From Symsagittifera roscoffensis (taxonomy: Eukaryota > Xenacoelomorpha > Acoela > Convolutidae), in the NCBI RefSeq assembly GCF_963678635.1, contig NC_087062.1, positions 8,050,193-8,110,192 of the forward strand: DNA of 60,000 nt, given 5' to 3'. A program made the translations under genes and the position numbers. Under the pieces are notes generated by a model, which was not told the DNA's origin, did not search any database, and was given only the letters and a program-made list of their open reading frames with translations. Of the stretch, positions 18,351 through 28,730 are shown piece by piece. Each line of letters begins with the position of its first letter. Position 1 is the first letter of the stretch.

Positions 18351-21300
18351 ATGAGCCAAACACACACTCCAAGTGAAGATAGTCTAGATGATGACGATAT
18401 CTTCCCCTTCCTCGTAGATGCACCCACTGATAGAGGACAGCATATACTTTGCAAGAATTTACTACTAAATTTATTTGAACCCGGAATCAGCCCATGTAAA
18501 GCAGAGTTCCCAGATGTAAAAATCAAAAGACAACTTATTGATCACTATCTGAAAGATATATGTAATTTGACACAACACTACGGAATCTACACCATAGAAT
18601 TCACCTCACCAAACCCGAATCACCGCAAATATGTAATTCAAACAGATGACCTTGATTTAGAATTTTCAAAAGTATTCTCAGAATACATAAAAAGCATACA
18701 ATATCATAACTCACAAAGAGTAAACTCCATATTCACTAATGAAGTTTTTGCCATAATATATAGTTATATCTCAATATTAGAGAACGAAATTCCAATCCCA
18801 AGTGTCTCACCGACAGAGACATCCAAACATATAAAGGTACGACATGAAATCACACTAATTTCAACTTTTCTACATATAATTAAAGAAAATTTCACTAAAG
18901 ATGATGTTTCACAACATACAAAACATGACTTACAAAAAATTTTGGCATGGTTTATAATAGATTATTTCACACATAATATAGATTTAATTTCACAAGCTAG
19001 AAAAAATTTCAGACCTCAAAATTCAAACAATGATACCGCCATCACAGAACAGTCAGACTACGTTTGGGACCCCGAATGGTCTCATTATGCATTTATAAAT
19101 ATCCCACAATCAATTGCAAGTCAAGCAATAAGTACAATATCTTATACCAGAGATTATGTAAGAGTAGTACCATTAACAATTGATGCAACACCATTAAACT
19201 ACAATAAATTTTTACCCGATACGCGAAATAACAGCTTAAATTTGACCGTCATACACAATGAAAACCTTAATGGAACTAGAAATCTCACTCAACAAGATAT
19301 TCAGACACAATCACACTTCATAAATGAAGAAATTGTCCAAACAACCACATCTACACAACAAAGTATTTCACCAATACGTCCAAATTTGACAACACCAAGA
19401 AATACAAACACTTCGCTAGCACAGGTAACCTTACAATCAACCGTTAAACCTTCGGTTGCTTCAACATATTCACAAATGGATTACCAAACATATAGACCCA
19501 TGACAATACCGTCAAAAACACGCAGAACATTCACAAGAAACAATTTTGCGGAACATAATTATAATTATACACATTCATCAAAAACAAACTATCCTCCACG
19601 AAATGATAATAATCAAACCAGATCTCGATATTGGAATAACCCAATGGCAACAACACACTCAGTAAATTTTCAAACTAATTCACATCCTCCACAGGATCGT
19701 AGTGAAAACTACCCATTCTTTCAACAGAATAAAAATAAAAAGCAAGCATCTCATCAAACGGATTATTTATCCTCTGATGATGATTATCTACAACCAGATA
19801 TAATTGCACCATACACTCAAGAATATCGTGGACAAGGAGTACAAAAACCGTATACATATCATAGAATTTTTTCTCCACACCCAACAGATACACAAAATCA
19901 ACAACCAATGCAAATGCAAAACCCAATTAATGCACAATCTTTTCAACCAATTCAGCCACAAAACCAAATGATTACACACTCGTATCAACCAACACAAATG
20001 CAAAATGAGATACCACTTCCATATTACCTCCAACAACACGAAATAACAAAAAATCAACTTTCGAATTTTTCACAAATGCCAAATGCAGCAGAATCTTTAC
20101 AAATGACAATGAATCCATACCTTATGGGTGGATCATCAATAACATCAAACAAACCATTAATGGTATTCACAGGAACAGACCCTGAATATTCTGTAGAAGA
20201 TTATTTAAATGCAGTAACAGCAAATTTAATTTTAAATATAGGACCTGAACCAATTAATACGCCACTACATCAAAATTGGATACATCGACGCACAGCGTTG
20301 ATACATACAACCCTAGACGGCGCAGCCCAAAAATGGTTTTCAGTATTGCCTATAGAAATAAAATCAAATTGGAAAAGATTTACACAAGAATTTTCAAAAA
20401 TGTTTGACTCCGAAAGAAACAAACAACAACAAAGAGTTTTATGTAATGAAATTCGCAGATTACCAAATGAAACAATCAATCAATTAGCAGTACGTATCGA
20501 AACACTAGTTCGAAAAGCATACTCACTAAATACACACGACTACAAAAACACAAAAATGACAGAAATCTTAATGATGACCTTAACACCTCAATTAAGGAAA
20601 ATAGCAATAAAAAAGAGAGCATCCCATCCCTCCTCAATTCGAGAGCCCGATTTAGATTTTCGAAAACTAGTAGACAAACTAGAGCAAGCGGAAATCACAA
20701 TGAAACTTGAAGAAACAGAAAATCTGAAACTACAATATGTTAACCGTATTGAAACAAATACCACAAATATCAACAATATACAGGAATCAGATACAGACCT
20801 CGTTGAAAAAATCACTGAAATACTCAATATTTATGAAAAACACCCAAACTTTAAAGGCAAACCTTTTTTCAAAAAATGGTGTAATTATTGCCGACGATAC
20901 GGACATAGCATTTCTGAATGTAGACAAAAACAACAAGATAATCAAAACAAACCTCAAAAATATAAAGAACCGAATAAATCATTCTATCAATACATGAAAA
21001 AAGATCAAAATCTACCGAACAAAAATGTATATAGCAACACCAGTTCAGGAAAACCACTTCCGAACAATACCAATTACACGAGAACTCAATCACCATATAA
21101 CTCAAGTTATAGAGGAAGATCACCAGAACGAAGAAATACACAAAATTCGTCACAAAATCATTACAATAGACCAAATAGTCGAAATAACTACTCCAGATCA
21201 AATTCAAATACAACACAATTTGTTTCTAGATCTAATTCCCAATCAAGGAATAATTACTATCCAAGCAATCAATCACGAAACTCATCATACAATAGAAATA

Positions 21301-23069
21301 GAAACTACTCCAATAATCGAAATAGAAGTTATTCAAACAACCGAAACCAGAATTACCCGAACAATCGATCAAGGAATAACTCATATAATAGATCAAACTA
21401 TAACCGACCAAACAATAATTATCAAAACAGATCACGAAATAATTCACAAAATCGACATCCAAGTTATAATAACCGTTATAGAAATTATTCCCAATCACCA
21501 CACAGGAATAATAACCATCATAATAATTCTAACAATCGCCAAAGAAGTAGTACACCTAAACATCAAAGAAATATTAATCAAGTACAATCAAACCCAGAAA
21601 CAACATCAGACCCCCCAGTTATTGATGACACAGGAAATAACGAACTACAACTAAATCAAATAAACTGTGAATCATCAGATTCAGAAAGTGATACAGGAAA
21701 CACTATTTCCATCAATATGATAGCAGTCGGAAATGACTACGAACCTATTATATATGAACAACCTTTTTCATCACATATATATGAAAATCAATTAGAACTC
21801 CTTCACAATTATTATATTGAACCCATCCATTCTACACAAACGGCACAAGAAACTAACGAAATCAACACTACAAGTCAATCCAATGAAAATGACAAAACAA
21901 AATGCTTGAATACAAATCACATATATCAAAATATACAAAAAGAACAACCCAAAGAAAAAATTTGGACAATACCATTTCTTTTAGAAAGTCCAAGAAACAA
22001 AGAATTTCAACCACCAGATCTTGAAATTGATTTTTTAATTGATTCAGGAGCAGAATCAAACATAATAAACATTCCCACATGGAATGAGATAAAATCATTA
22101 CACCCAAAACTAACGCCTCTTGAAACCTCCAGTAAACTAGCAACAGCACAAGGATCAACATTAGTAAACTATGGAAAAATTCAATTATTCCTTCTCCCCA
22201 CAAGAACAATAGTGCAAAATAAAATTTTAAATAAACCATTTAAACAAATATTTCATATCACTGATATTAAACACAATATCATTGGAATACCATTTATCTC
22301 TAAATATGTACCAACAATAAACATTTTGAATGGTAAAATACTAATCAAAGATAAATACACAAAAACAAAAGACACATCCCTAACATTTTTTCAAAGATTA
22401 AATAAACAACCACCATTCTTTTCAAAATTTTATCCGATATATAATCAACAAAGAAAACACCTGAAACCACTATCAGGAAACATATATAATTTTTCAATAA
22501 AACAAGTTCACCAATATGATAAAAAACAAAACAGACAACAACTCTATATGTCAGATTTTGAATTCAAACCTATCCATAAGTTTTTCAAAATCACAATCTC
22601 ATCCATAAAATATTTAAAAAACTCGAATTCAGATATTATTTCTCTACATGTATACAACAATACACCCTATCAAGTAACATTACCTTTAGGACTTTTAGGC
22701 TATTGCGAAACCAACGCTACGATATCACCAATACACGAAAAAGCATACCGCGTAAATAATATACTCCAATTATTAGATATTTGTCAATCCACAATTCTTA
22801 ATGAAGAATTATCCATAAATAATATAATAAGTAATGAAAAAAGAAATACAGATTATTTCACAAAAACTCCATATTTCAAACCTACATTCAACATAAGTAA
22901 CTACACAGAGACTCAACAGAAGTTTTTAACAATGTTTAACTTTCAACATTCACAAATAACACAAGACGAATTTGATAAATTAGCTAAACAGCTAATAAAA
23001 TATTCATCGTCTATGCAACATCTAAATTTGATGTTGGCAAAATCAGTTCATCACTACATCTCCCATTAA
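18351..23069 (+). CDS. gag-pro: Element 1 Gag-protease polyprotein (1572 aa)
   Basis: Domains in order: an uncharacterised acidic-then-folded N-terminal region (about 1-240); a long Gln/Asn/Pro-rich linker (240-585); a Ty3/gypsy capsid-like block (about 590-790) with the AQKWFSVLP and W-K-R-F-T-Q-E-F signature; a zinc knuckle with Cys844, Cys847, His852, Cys857 (CX2CX4HX4C); an Arg/Asn/Ser-rich nucleic-acid-binding region (about 900-1080); an aspartic protease with IDFLIDSGAESN, active Asp1231; and a region (about 1380-1500) resembling the dUTPase-like linker of errantiviruses (LPLGLLGYCE, YRVNN). Gag alone is usually 400-600 aa, so the N-terminal extension and fused protease are unusual. The last ~80 bases overlap the pol frame, implying a -1 frameshift. 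No internal stop is present. Confidence 0.88.
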   Translation: MSQTHTPSEDSLDDDDIFPFLVDAPTDRGQHILCKNLLLNLFEPGISPCKAEFPDVKIKRQLIDHYLKDICNLTQHYGIYTIEFTSPNPNHRKYVIQTDDLDLEFSKVFSEYIKSIQYHNSQRVNSIFTNEVFAIIYSYISILENEIPIPSVSPTETSKHIKVRHEITLISTFLHIIKENFTKDDVSQHTKHDLQKILAWFIIDYFTHNIDLISQARKNFRPQNSNNDTAITEQSDYVWDPEWSHYAFINIPQSIASQAISTISYTRDYVRVVPLTIDATPLNYNKFLPDTRNNSLNLTVIHNENLNGTRNLTQQDIQTQSHFINEEIVQTTTSTQQSISPIRPNLTTPRNTNTSLAQVTLQSTVKPSVASTYSQMDYQTYRPMTIPSKTRRTFTRNNFAEHNYNYTHSSKTNYPPRNDNNQTRSRYWNNPMATTHSVNFQTNSHPPQDRSENYPFFQQNKNKKQASHQTDYLSSDDDYLQPDIIAPYTQEYRGQGVQKPYTYHRIFSPHPTDTQNQQPMQMQNPINAQSFQPIQPQNQMITHSYQPTQMQNEIPLPYYLQQHEITKNQLSNFSQMPNAAESLQMTMNPYLMGGSSITSNKPLMVFTGTDPEYSVEDYLNAVTANLILNIGPEPINTPLHQNWIHRRTALIHTTLDGAAQKWFSVLPIEIKSNWKRFTQEFSKMFDSERNKQQQRVLCNEIRRLPNETINQLAVRIETLVRKAYSLNTHDYKNTKMTEILMMTLTPQLRKIAIKKRASHPSSIREPDLDFRKLVDKLEQAEITMKLEETENLKLQYVNRIETNTTNINNIQESDTDLVEKITEILNIYEKHPNFKGKPFFKKWCNYCRRYGHSISECRQKQQDNQNKPQKYKEPNKSFYQYMKKDQNLPNKNVYSNTSSGKPLPNNTNYTRTQSPYNSSYRGRSPERRNTQNSSQNHYNRPNSRNNYSRSNSNTTQFVSRSNSQSRNNYYPSNQSRNSSYNRNRNYSNNRNRSYSNNRNQNYPNNRSRNNSYNRSNYNRPNNNYQNRSRNNSQNRHPSYNNRYRNYSQSPHRNNNHHNNSNNRQRSSTPKHQRNINQVQSNPETTSDPPVIDDTGNNELQLNQINCESSDSESDTGNTISINMIAVGNDYEPIIYEQPFSSHIYENQLELLHNYYIEPIHSTQTAQETNEINTTSQSNENDKTKCLNTNHIYQNIQKEQPKEKIWTIPFLLESPRNKEFQPPDLEIDFLIDSGAESNIINIPTWNEIKSLHPKLTPLETSSKLATAQGSTLVNYGKIQLFLLPTRTIVQNKILNKPFKQIFHITDIKHNIIGIPFISKYVPTINILNGKILIKDKYTKTKDTSLTFFQRLNKQPPFFSKFYPIYNQQRKHLKPLSGNIYNFSIKQVHQYDKKQNRQQLYMSDFEFKPIHKFFKITISSIKYLKNSNSDIISLHVYNNTPYQVTLPLGLLGYCETNATISPIHEKAYRVNNILQLLDICQSTILNEELSINNIISNEKRNTDYFTKTPYFKPTFNISNYTETQQKFLTMFNFQHSQITQDEFDKLAKQLIKYSSSMQHLNLMLAKSVHHYISH

Positions 23070-26000
23070 AACCTGACGCAGTTTTCAAAAAACAAAGAGC
23101 AAGTAAAGTACCAATTCATTTACACGATAAAGTGAACAGATTACTCGATATTTTAGAACAATACAATATAGTTTCACCGGTAAACAAAGAAGATCCACCA
23201 AAAGGTAACACATTTATCAACCCTGTTATCATCCTAGCAAAAGGAGAATCATTAAAAATAGTACTAGACGCTAGATATCTTAATTCACTAACAGACGAAT
23301 CAAAATGCAATTGGCCTATTGAACCAATACAAGTTATTTTAACAAAAATAAACGGAAAATACTTTACAACCGCAGATATGAATAGTGCATATAATCAAAT
23401 GCCACTAGATGAACAATCGCGACGCTTAACACAATTTGTTATTGGAAATCAGCAATATGAATTCAACCGCCTATTCTATGGAATATCCATAGGACCAGCA
23501 GCATTTTCAGCTTTTATGAGCAAAATTTTTCGACCACTAATACTTAAGAAAATCGCAATCACCTACTTAGACGATTTTTTTATGCAATCACAGACAAAAG
23601 AAGAAATGTTTAATGTTTTAGAACACTATCACAAAATACTTCAGAACGAAAATCTGAAGGCCGCTCCCGACAAGTCACACTTCTTTTTAACACGAGTTAA
23701 ATTCTTAGGACATAATATAGAAAGAAAAACAATCACTCCATTAAAATCACGCATTGATGCTATACAAAAGCTCCAACCACCAACAAACAAAAAGAAAATC
23801 CAAGAATTCCTTGGAATGTTAAATTTTTTAAGCAAATATGTCTATAAAATGCAATTATACCTAAGACCTCTCTATAATATACTTAGACAACAAAATAATT
23901 TTGAATGGAACACAGAACATCAAGCACGATTTGAAGAAATTAAAAAACTCTTAACTGAACAAATTTCGAATACAATTCCAGATCCAAATCAACCATTCTA
24001 TGCAATGTGCGATGCTTCGAATTTTGGCATCGGCGCAGCATTATTACAATCACACAATGGTACAAACAAAATGAACCTTATATCAGCAAATTCTCGATTA
24101 TTCGCTCAAGCAGAGCTACGACTCTCAACTCTAATGAGAGAATGTACAGCCATAATATATACACTAACAGAATATGAATTTCTAATACTTGGATCAAAAC
24201 ATCCAACAGTTTTATTCACAGATCACAAACCAATCATTTTTCTCTTTACACAAAAATCTAATCCAAATCACCGAGTTTATAGATTTCAATTAATTCTAAT
24301 GAAATTCCCAAACTAACATATAGTTTGGACAGCAGGAAAAAATCTTGCATTACCAGACACTTTAAGTCGAAATACACCACCTGAATTACTTACACGTAAA
24401 ACTACAGTTGAAATACCCAAAAATATAAAATTTTACCTTGCAGAAAACGAAACATCACCCCGACTAGAATGCAAATATGCAGTAAAAACTGACGTTGAAC
24501 AATCACAGATAAACAACCTACAACACTTTCCATTTTATTTAGATTGCCAAAATAACCACTACGAAGTTGATCTACTTGGAACATCAACTTTTAAACCAAT
24601 TCCATACTCACAATGGATAAAAAATAACACCCAACAAAAAAGAGTAAAACAACACTCGCATAAAAAAGACCTTTTTCCATTGATTGAAAAAGAAAATCTA
24701 ACTGATAAAATAAATTTATCAGGACCACAAACAAACTATTCAAAATACACAATAAATCAAGTTTTTGACCTCCATGACCCACTTGATACAATTCCTTTAT
24801 CTAAATTAGAAATTGAAAACATTTTTCTCCCTCCAACAGAAAAAATTACAATTACAACCTTGAAACAATATCAAAATCTTGACCCAGTAATTAGACAACT
24901 AAAATCATGGCACAAGTATAAAACTAAACCCGTAAAAGCAGATACCACGATTTTAGGAAATAAAACACTTCTCCGATATTTTCGAAAATTCAACAATACA
25001 ACAATTAATGAAAACACAGACCTTCTAGAATACCAATTAAATGAATCAACAGTTCCCTGTCTCCCTTTAAGTATGATTCTCATAGCTTTTAACATCTCGC
25101 ATACACAAAACATTAAAGGACACTCTGGATCAGAGAAAACATATTCAAATTTCATACAGAATTTTTATTTCCCAAATGCACCAATTTGGATAAAAGTACT
25201 ATGCAATGATTGTATAGTATGTCAGCTAAATAAACCTTATCCAAATCAAAAACAAATAGCACAAAAACAAGATTTTAAAGGACAAAGTTTGTACTTTAAC
25301 CACCGTATCTCATTTGATACAAAAGGACCAATTTCACCCTCATCCGAAGGAAACTCCTACATTATGGTAATTGTTGACGCATTTACACATTATGTAGCAC
25401 TTAACCCAGTACCACATTGTAACGCTTATTACGCTTACACAACACTCTATGAACACTGGATAGCTAAATTCGGACTACCAGAAATTTTAGTTACAGACAA
25501 CGGTACAGAATTCATAAATAACGAAATCATCACATTATGTCATTTATATAACATCAAACACAAACCACGTACATCTCATGCACCTTGGACAAACGGCTTA
25601 GTCGAAGGTATGAACCGTTCACTACAAGAATATCTTAGATGTATCATCAATGGAAATGACACAAAATACACTGAATGGTCAGCAGATGTAAAATTATTTC
25701 CCTTAGCATATAATTCAAAAATTACGACAACTCTAGGAATGTCACCATATGAAATGGTTTTTAGTCAAAAGCCACGCAAACCAATTATGTTTACAGCAAA
25801 CTCTCATAAAAATGCACAAAGTTATTGTCAACCGAATAAAGAATCAATTTGTTACAACTTACCTTTACATACACACGATGAAGATCATTTTCATCACCCA
25901 CAAATTCTTAAATTAGCCTCCGGTACACACACCGAATGGATTTTAAACAGAGATAAAAAACACAATGAAATTTACCAAAAAGTAACAAAAAAGTTGTTAC

Positions 26001-26598
26001 AAAGACAAAACATTAATGAACAAATAAATTCACGCTTTACACCAGCCTCCGATTTAAAAATTGGAACATTTGTTTTAATACCCAATTTTAACACTGAAAA
26101 AGGAATCTCTAAAAAATTACAACCCCTTCGAAAAGGACCATACCAAATAATTGCCAAACCCACTGATGTCACATATAAATTACCGACTCAAACAAAAAAG
26201 AAATTGTTCAACACCGAAACAACCTATTACCTTATTACCCAAAAGAATACGCACTACGCGAACTAACTCAATTATATTCTTTCACAGGTTTAAAAGTTAT
26301 TCAAAATACCCCACCACATACGGAGAATAAAACAAAAGAACAACATGACATTCATCTCGAAAACCAAAATAAAAAATCAACTATAACGAAAAACAACACA
26401 AAAAAGCTAGATCAAAATATACCTCAAAAAGAAAGAAAAAATAGGAAATTGACAGAAAAAATAATACCCCAAGAACTAATCGACAAATCAGAACATAGAG
26501 AGTCATCACGACTTAGAAATCAACCACGTAAAAACTATAAAACATTCATTCCACAGTCTAAAATATTAAAGAAAGTCGAATTTCAAAAACAGCTTTAA
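22988..26598 (+). pseudogene. pol: Element 1 Pol: RT, RNase H and integrase, interrupted
   Basis: The frame opens at 22988, inside the gag-pro ORF and in the -1 frame, and runs to 26266. RT begins at KFDVGK and KKQRASKVPIHL. Motif A Asp is at 23375-23377 (TADMNSAYNQ) and YLDD at 23564-23575. RNase H has CDASNFGIGAALLQ and TDHKP. Integrase has an HHCC zinc finger (about 25085-25240) and a DDE triad at 25316 (FDTKG), 25496 (TDNGTEF) and 25604 (GLVEGMN), followed by a GPY-like KGPYQI stretch. Two lesions are visible: an in-frame TAA at 24314-24316 in the RNase H tail, and a one-base loss near 26230 that moves the conserved C-terminal tail (ending 26598) to another frame. All catalytic residues are present. 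Pol would carry out reverse transcription and integration of the element. Confidence 0.88.
23025..23055 (+). promoter_or_regulatory. Candidate -1 frameshift region between gag-pro and pol
   Basis: The pol frame is open from 22988 and the gag-pro frame closes at 23069, so the shift must fall within this 80-bp overlap. The run ttggcaaaatcag at 23034-23046 (gca aaa tca in the gag frame) offers an A-rich slip point, though it is not a perfect X XXY YYZ heptamer. Confidence 0.35.
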
Positions 26599-27173
26599 TT
26601 TTATATTTCATAATCTTTGCACCTCTGAAATATTATGAACTTTCATTTTTCAAAATAACATGCTGACAAACAAGCAACAATTCTAGTTCAAAATTAGCCA
26701 ATAAGATTCATCCAATCCGTCACCTTCCAACTAGACGAACGACATTAAACTCCAGGCGTATCTATAACTATAACTTTGCGACCTCCAGGTCAAAAATAAG
26801 CAAACCACTCCAACTTGACAACTAAAATAAATACCACCATAATATCATAACCCTCCCTTATCTAATAACCCAAAGATCAACATTATTTCCCCAACTCTGA
26901 TCTCAAATACCCCCCAAACAAATATGTTAAATTAGCCTAAAGTAAAAGAACGACCAATTTAATTAGCCTAAAGTATAAAAATCTCAAAAATACCCCAGAT
27001 CACTTGACAAATAAAAATAAAGACAAAGAAGACCTCCCAATCACCATAAAATTCGCCCCCAACATTTTTTCACAAAACTCAACCCACTTGTCAAAAAACC
27101 AATAAATAATCCGACCACACTTGAAAATTGCCTCAAACAACAAAAAATATTCGATCGAGAAGCCATTTCTTAA
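26599..27173 (+). other. Element 1 spacer between pol and the accessory ORFs
   Basis: About 575 bp without a convincing ORF, A/C-rich like the rest of the element. The segment attagcctaaagta is directly repeated (about 26933 and 26960). Its position would suit a splice acceptor or internal promoter for the downstream ORFs, but no signal is clear. Confidence 0.4.
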
Positions 27174-27404
27174 ATGCTCTTCTCTCGACCAGTCAACTTA
27201 ATACTCAACATTTTCATAAACTTTTTAACGATATTTAAACTTTTAATCATATTTCTTTTTGATACCTTTGAATCTTTTGTAATAATCTTAATCATTTTTT
27301 GCAATATTTTTTTAATTTTCTATTCCATATTTGAACTATACCTCCAGCTTTCAAAAGCTATTGACTATATCCACAGTCACGATTCACAAAACTTATCTAA
27401 ATGA
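27174..27404 (+). CDS. Accessory ORF A: small membrane protein (76 aa)
   Basis: The ORF is almost wholly hydrophobic: two Ile/Phe/Leu-rich helices (about residues 9-30 and 33-56), then a polar tail (IDYIHSHDSQNLSK). No known family. Its stop overlaps the next start in an ATGA (27401-27404), a compact arrangement suited to coupled translation. A viroporin-like or envelope-accessory role is conceivable but unsupported beyond hydrophobicity. AT-rich DNA makes hydrophobic ORFs by chance, which lowers confidence. Confidence 0.4.
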   Translation: MLFSRPVNLILNIFINFLTIFKLLIIFLFDTFESFVIILIIFCNIFLIFYSIFELYLQLSKAIDYIHSHDSQNLSK

Positions 27405-27589
27405 TAAGAACCATTTTTAGTAGAACAGATATTTTTTTACTATTTGTAATTTTTATAACATTTCTATCATCCCTCATCTTGACAATATGCAAATGAATAA
27501 AGAAAGCAATCATCACATTCGCCCTAGCAACAATCCTCCTAATTCTTTTTCTAGAAGAATACTATAATAAACATAAATTTTTCCACTAA
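27401..27589 (+). pseudogene. Accessory ORF B: two-helix membrane peptide with an internal TGA
   Basis: Starting at the ATG within the ATGA overlap, the frame encodes a 31-residue peptide with one hydrophobic helix (DIFLLFVIFITFLSSLILTI) and meets TGA at 27494-27496. The same frame then continues for 30 codons with a second helix (KAIITFALATILLILFLEEY) to TAA at 27587. Either this is a disrupted two-helix protein, or a 31-aa peptide whose stop again overlaps an ATG (atga, 27493-27496). Confidence 0.4.
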
Positions 27590-28730
27590 AAGAATAAATA
27601 AAAAGCCATCAAAAATTGTTAACCAACAATCACTCAGTCAGTCTTCACCGACATCATCCCAAGATAACCCAACACCATCTTCAAATACCCAAAACCCCCA
27701 AACATCCATACGAATTTCTTTTCAAGATAATCCATATACCTTTGAAGAACGACACGTTTGCTTATCTGAACCGCTAGAACCAGTTCAACGACAAGCACCT
27801 TTAAGCGAACCAACATATAACTTATACCCAACACTACCACAAGAATTAAGTAGAATACGAAATCCTAGTCAAAACCAAAATACAGTCGAAATAAATAGAC
27901 AAATTATACATCCTCGACGAAACAGAAATATTCAAACTCCCCGAGTTCATTTTGATATAGATCAATCCCCATCACAAAGTACTCCAGAAAACCCCATCGG
28001 TATATTACCAGAAACCCCTACGCTTCTTTCACAACGTAGCACCTCAAGCCTACCCTCAGATTACTTAGGTTCAACACCAACATCTGAACAAATACGTGAA
28101 AATCCCTTTAACCCTACAAACCAAACATCACGACTACCATATTGGACAACACATTCATTCACACAAGGTGAACCAAATTTAATCAATGATCCAATAGATA
28201 TTTCTACGGACACGACAACATCCTCATCACTACCAGAAACATTATCACTACCATCAACACCATCAATCAGTCAGATTTCACCACCGCCTTTTAACTTAAA
28301 TTTCCCAAATAACCTCGACGCTAGATATCGAGAATAATCATCAACAAATATTCCTTTAAGGCTAGACTGGAATACATTCACAGGACCTCCACCATTATTT
28401 GGACAACACCCTGAAAGTAACCGACTCCACAACTGGGCACTAAATAGACTACAATATAGACAAGACATTCACGAAGACATTCGTGATCATAACATCCAAA
28501 TACTCCAACAAAATAGTCTACAATTAAAATTCGAAATCACGGTTAAATTAAACAACATTACTCAACATCCCTATCCATTAAACCCACCAAATATAACAGC
28601 TCAATCCCTACCACCACCGTTTATAACAACTGAAGTAATATACAAATACGACAGATATACCAAAAAGACAATTGGTTACATCACATTTTATAACCCATAC
28701 TCAGGATTGTCATACACATGTATATTCTGA
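27555..28730 (+). pseudogene. Accessory ORF C: Pro/Ser/Thr/Gln-rich ORF without an ATG
   Basis: The frame is open from 27555 to the TGA at 28728-28730 apart from one TAA at 28335-28337, about 391 codons in all. It contains no methionine codon, so expression would need splicing, frameshifting or a non-AUG start. Residues up to the TAA are rich in Pro, Ser, Thr, Gln and Asn. The part after it looks more folded (LDWNTFTGPPPLFGQ, NWALNRLQYRQDIHED, YKYDRYTKKTIGYITFYNP). Base usage equals that of the flanking ORFs, and a long open frame of this type is unlikely by chance. Its 3' end overlaps the env frame. No family was recognised. Confidence 0.5.

Noticed and set aside
19675-22239. Several minus-strand ORFs rich in Tyr, Phe, Ile and Leu inside element 1
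   Set aside because: They are antisense to the Gag-protease ORF and reflect its A-rich, G-poor coding strand.
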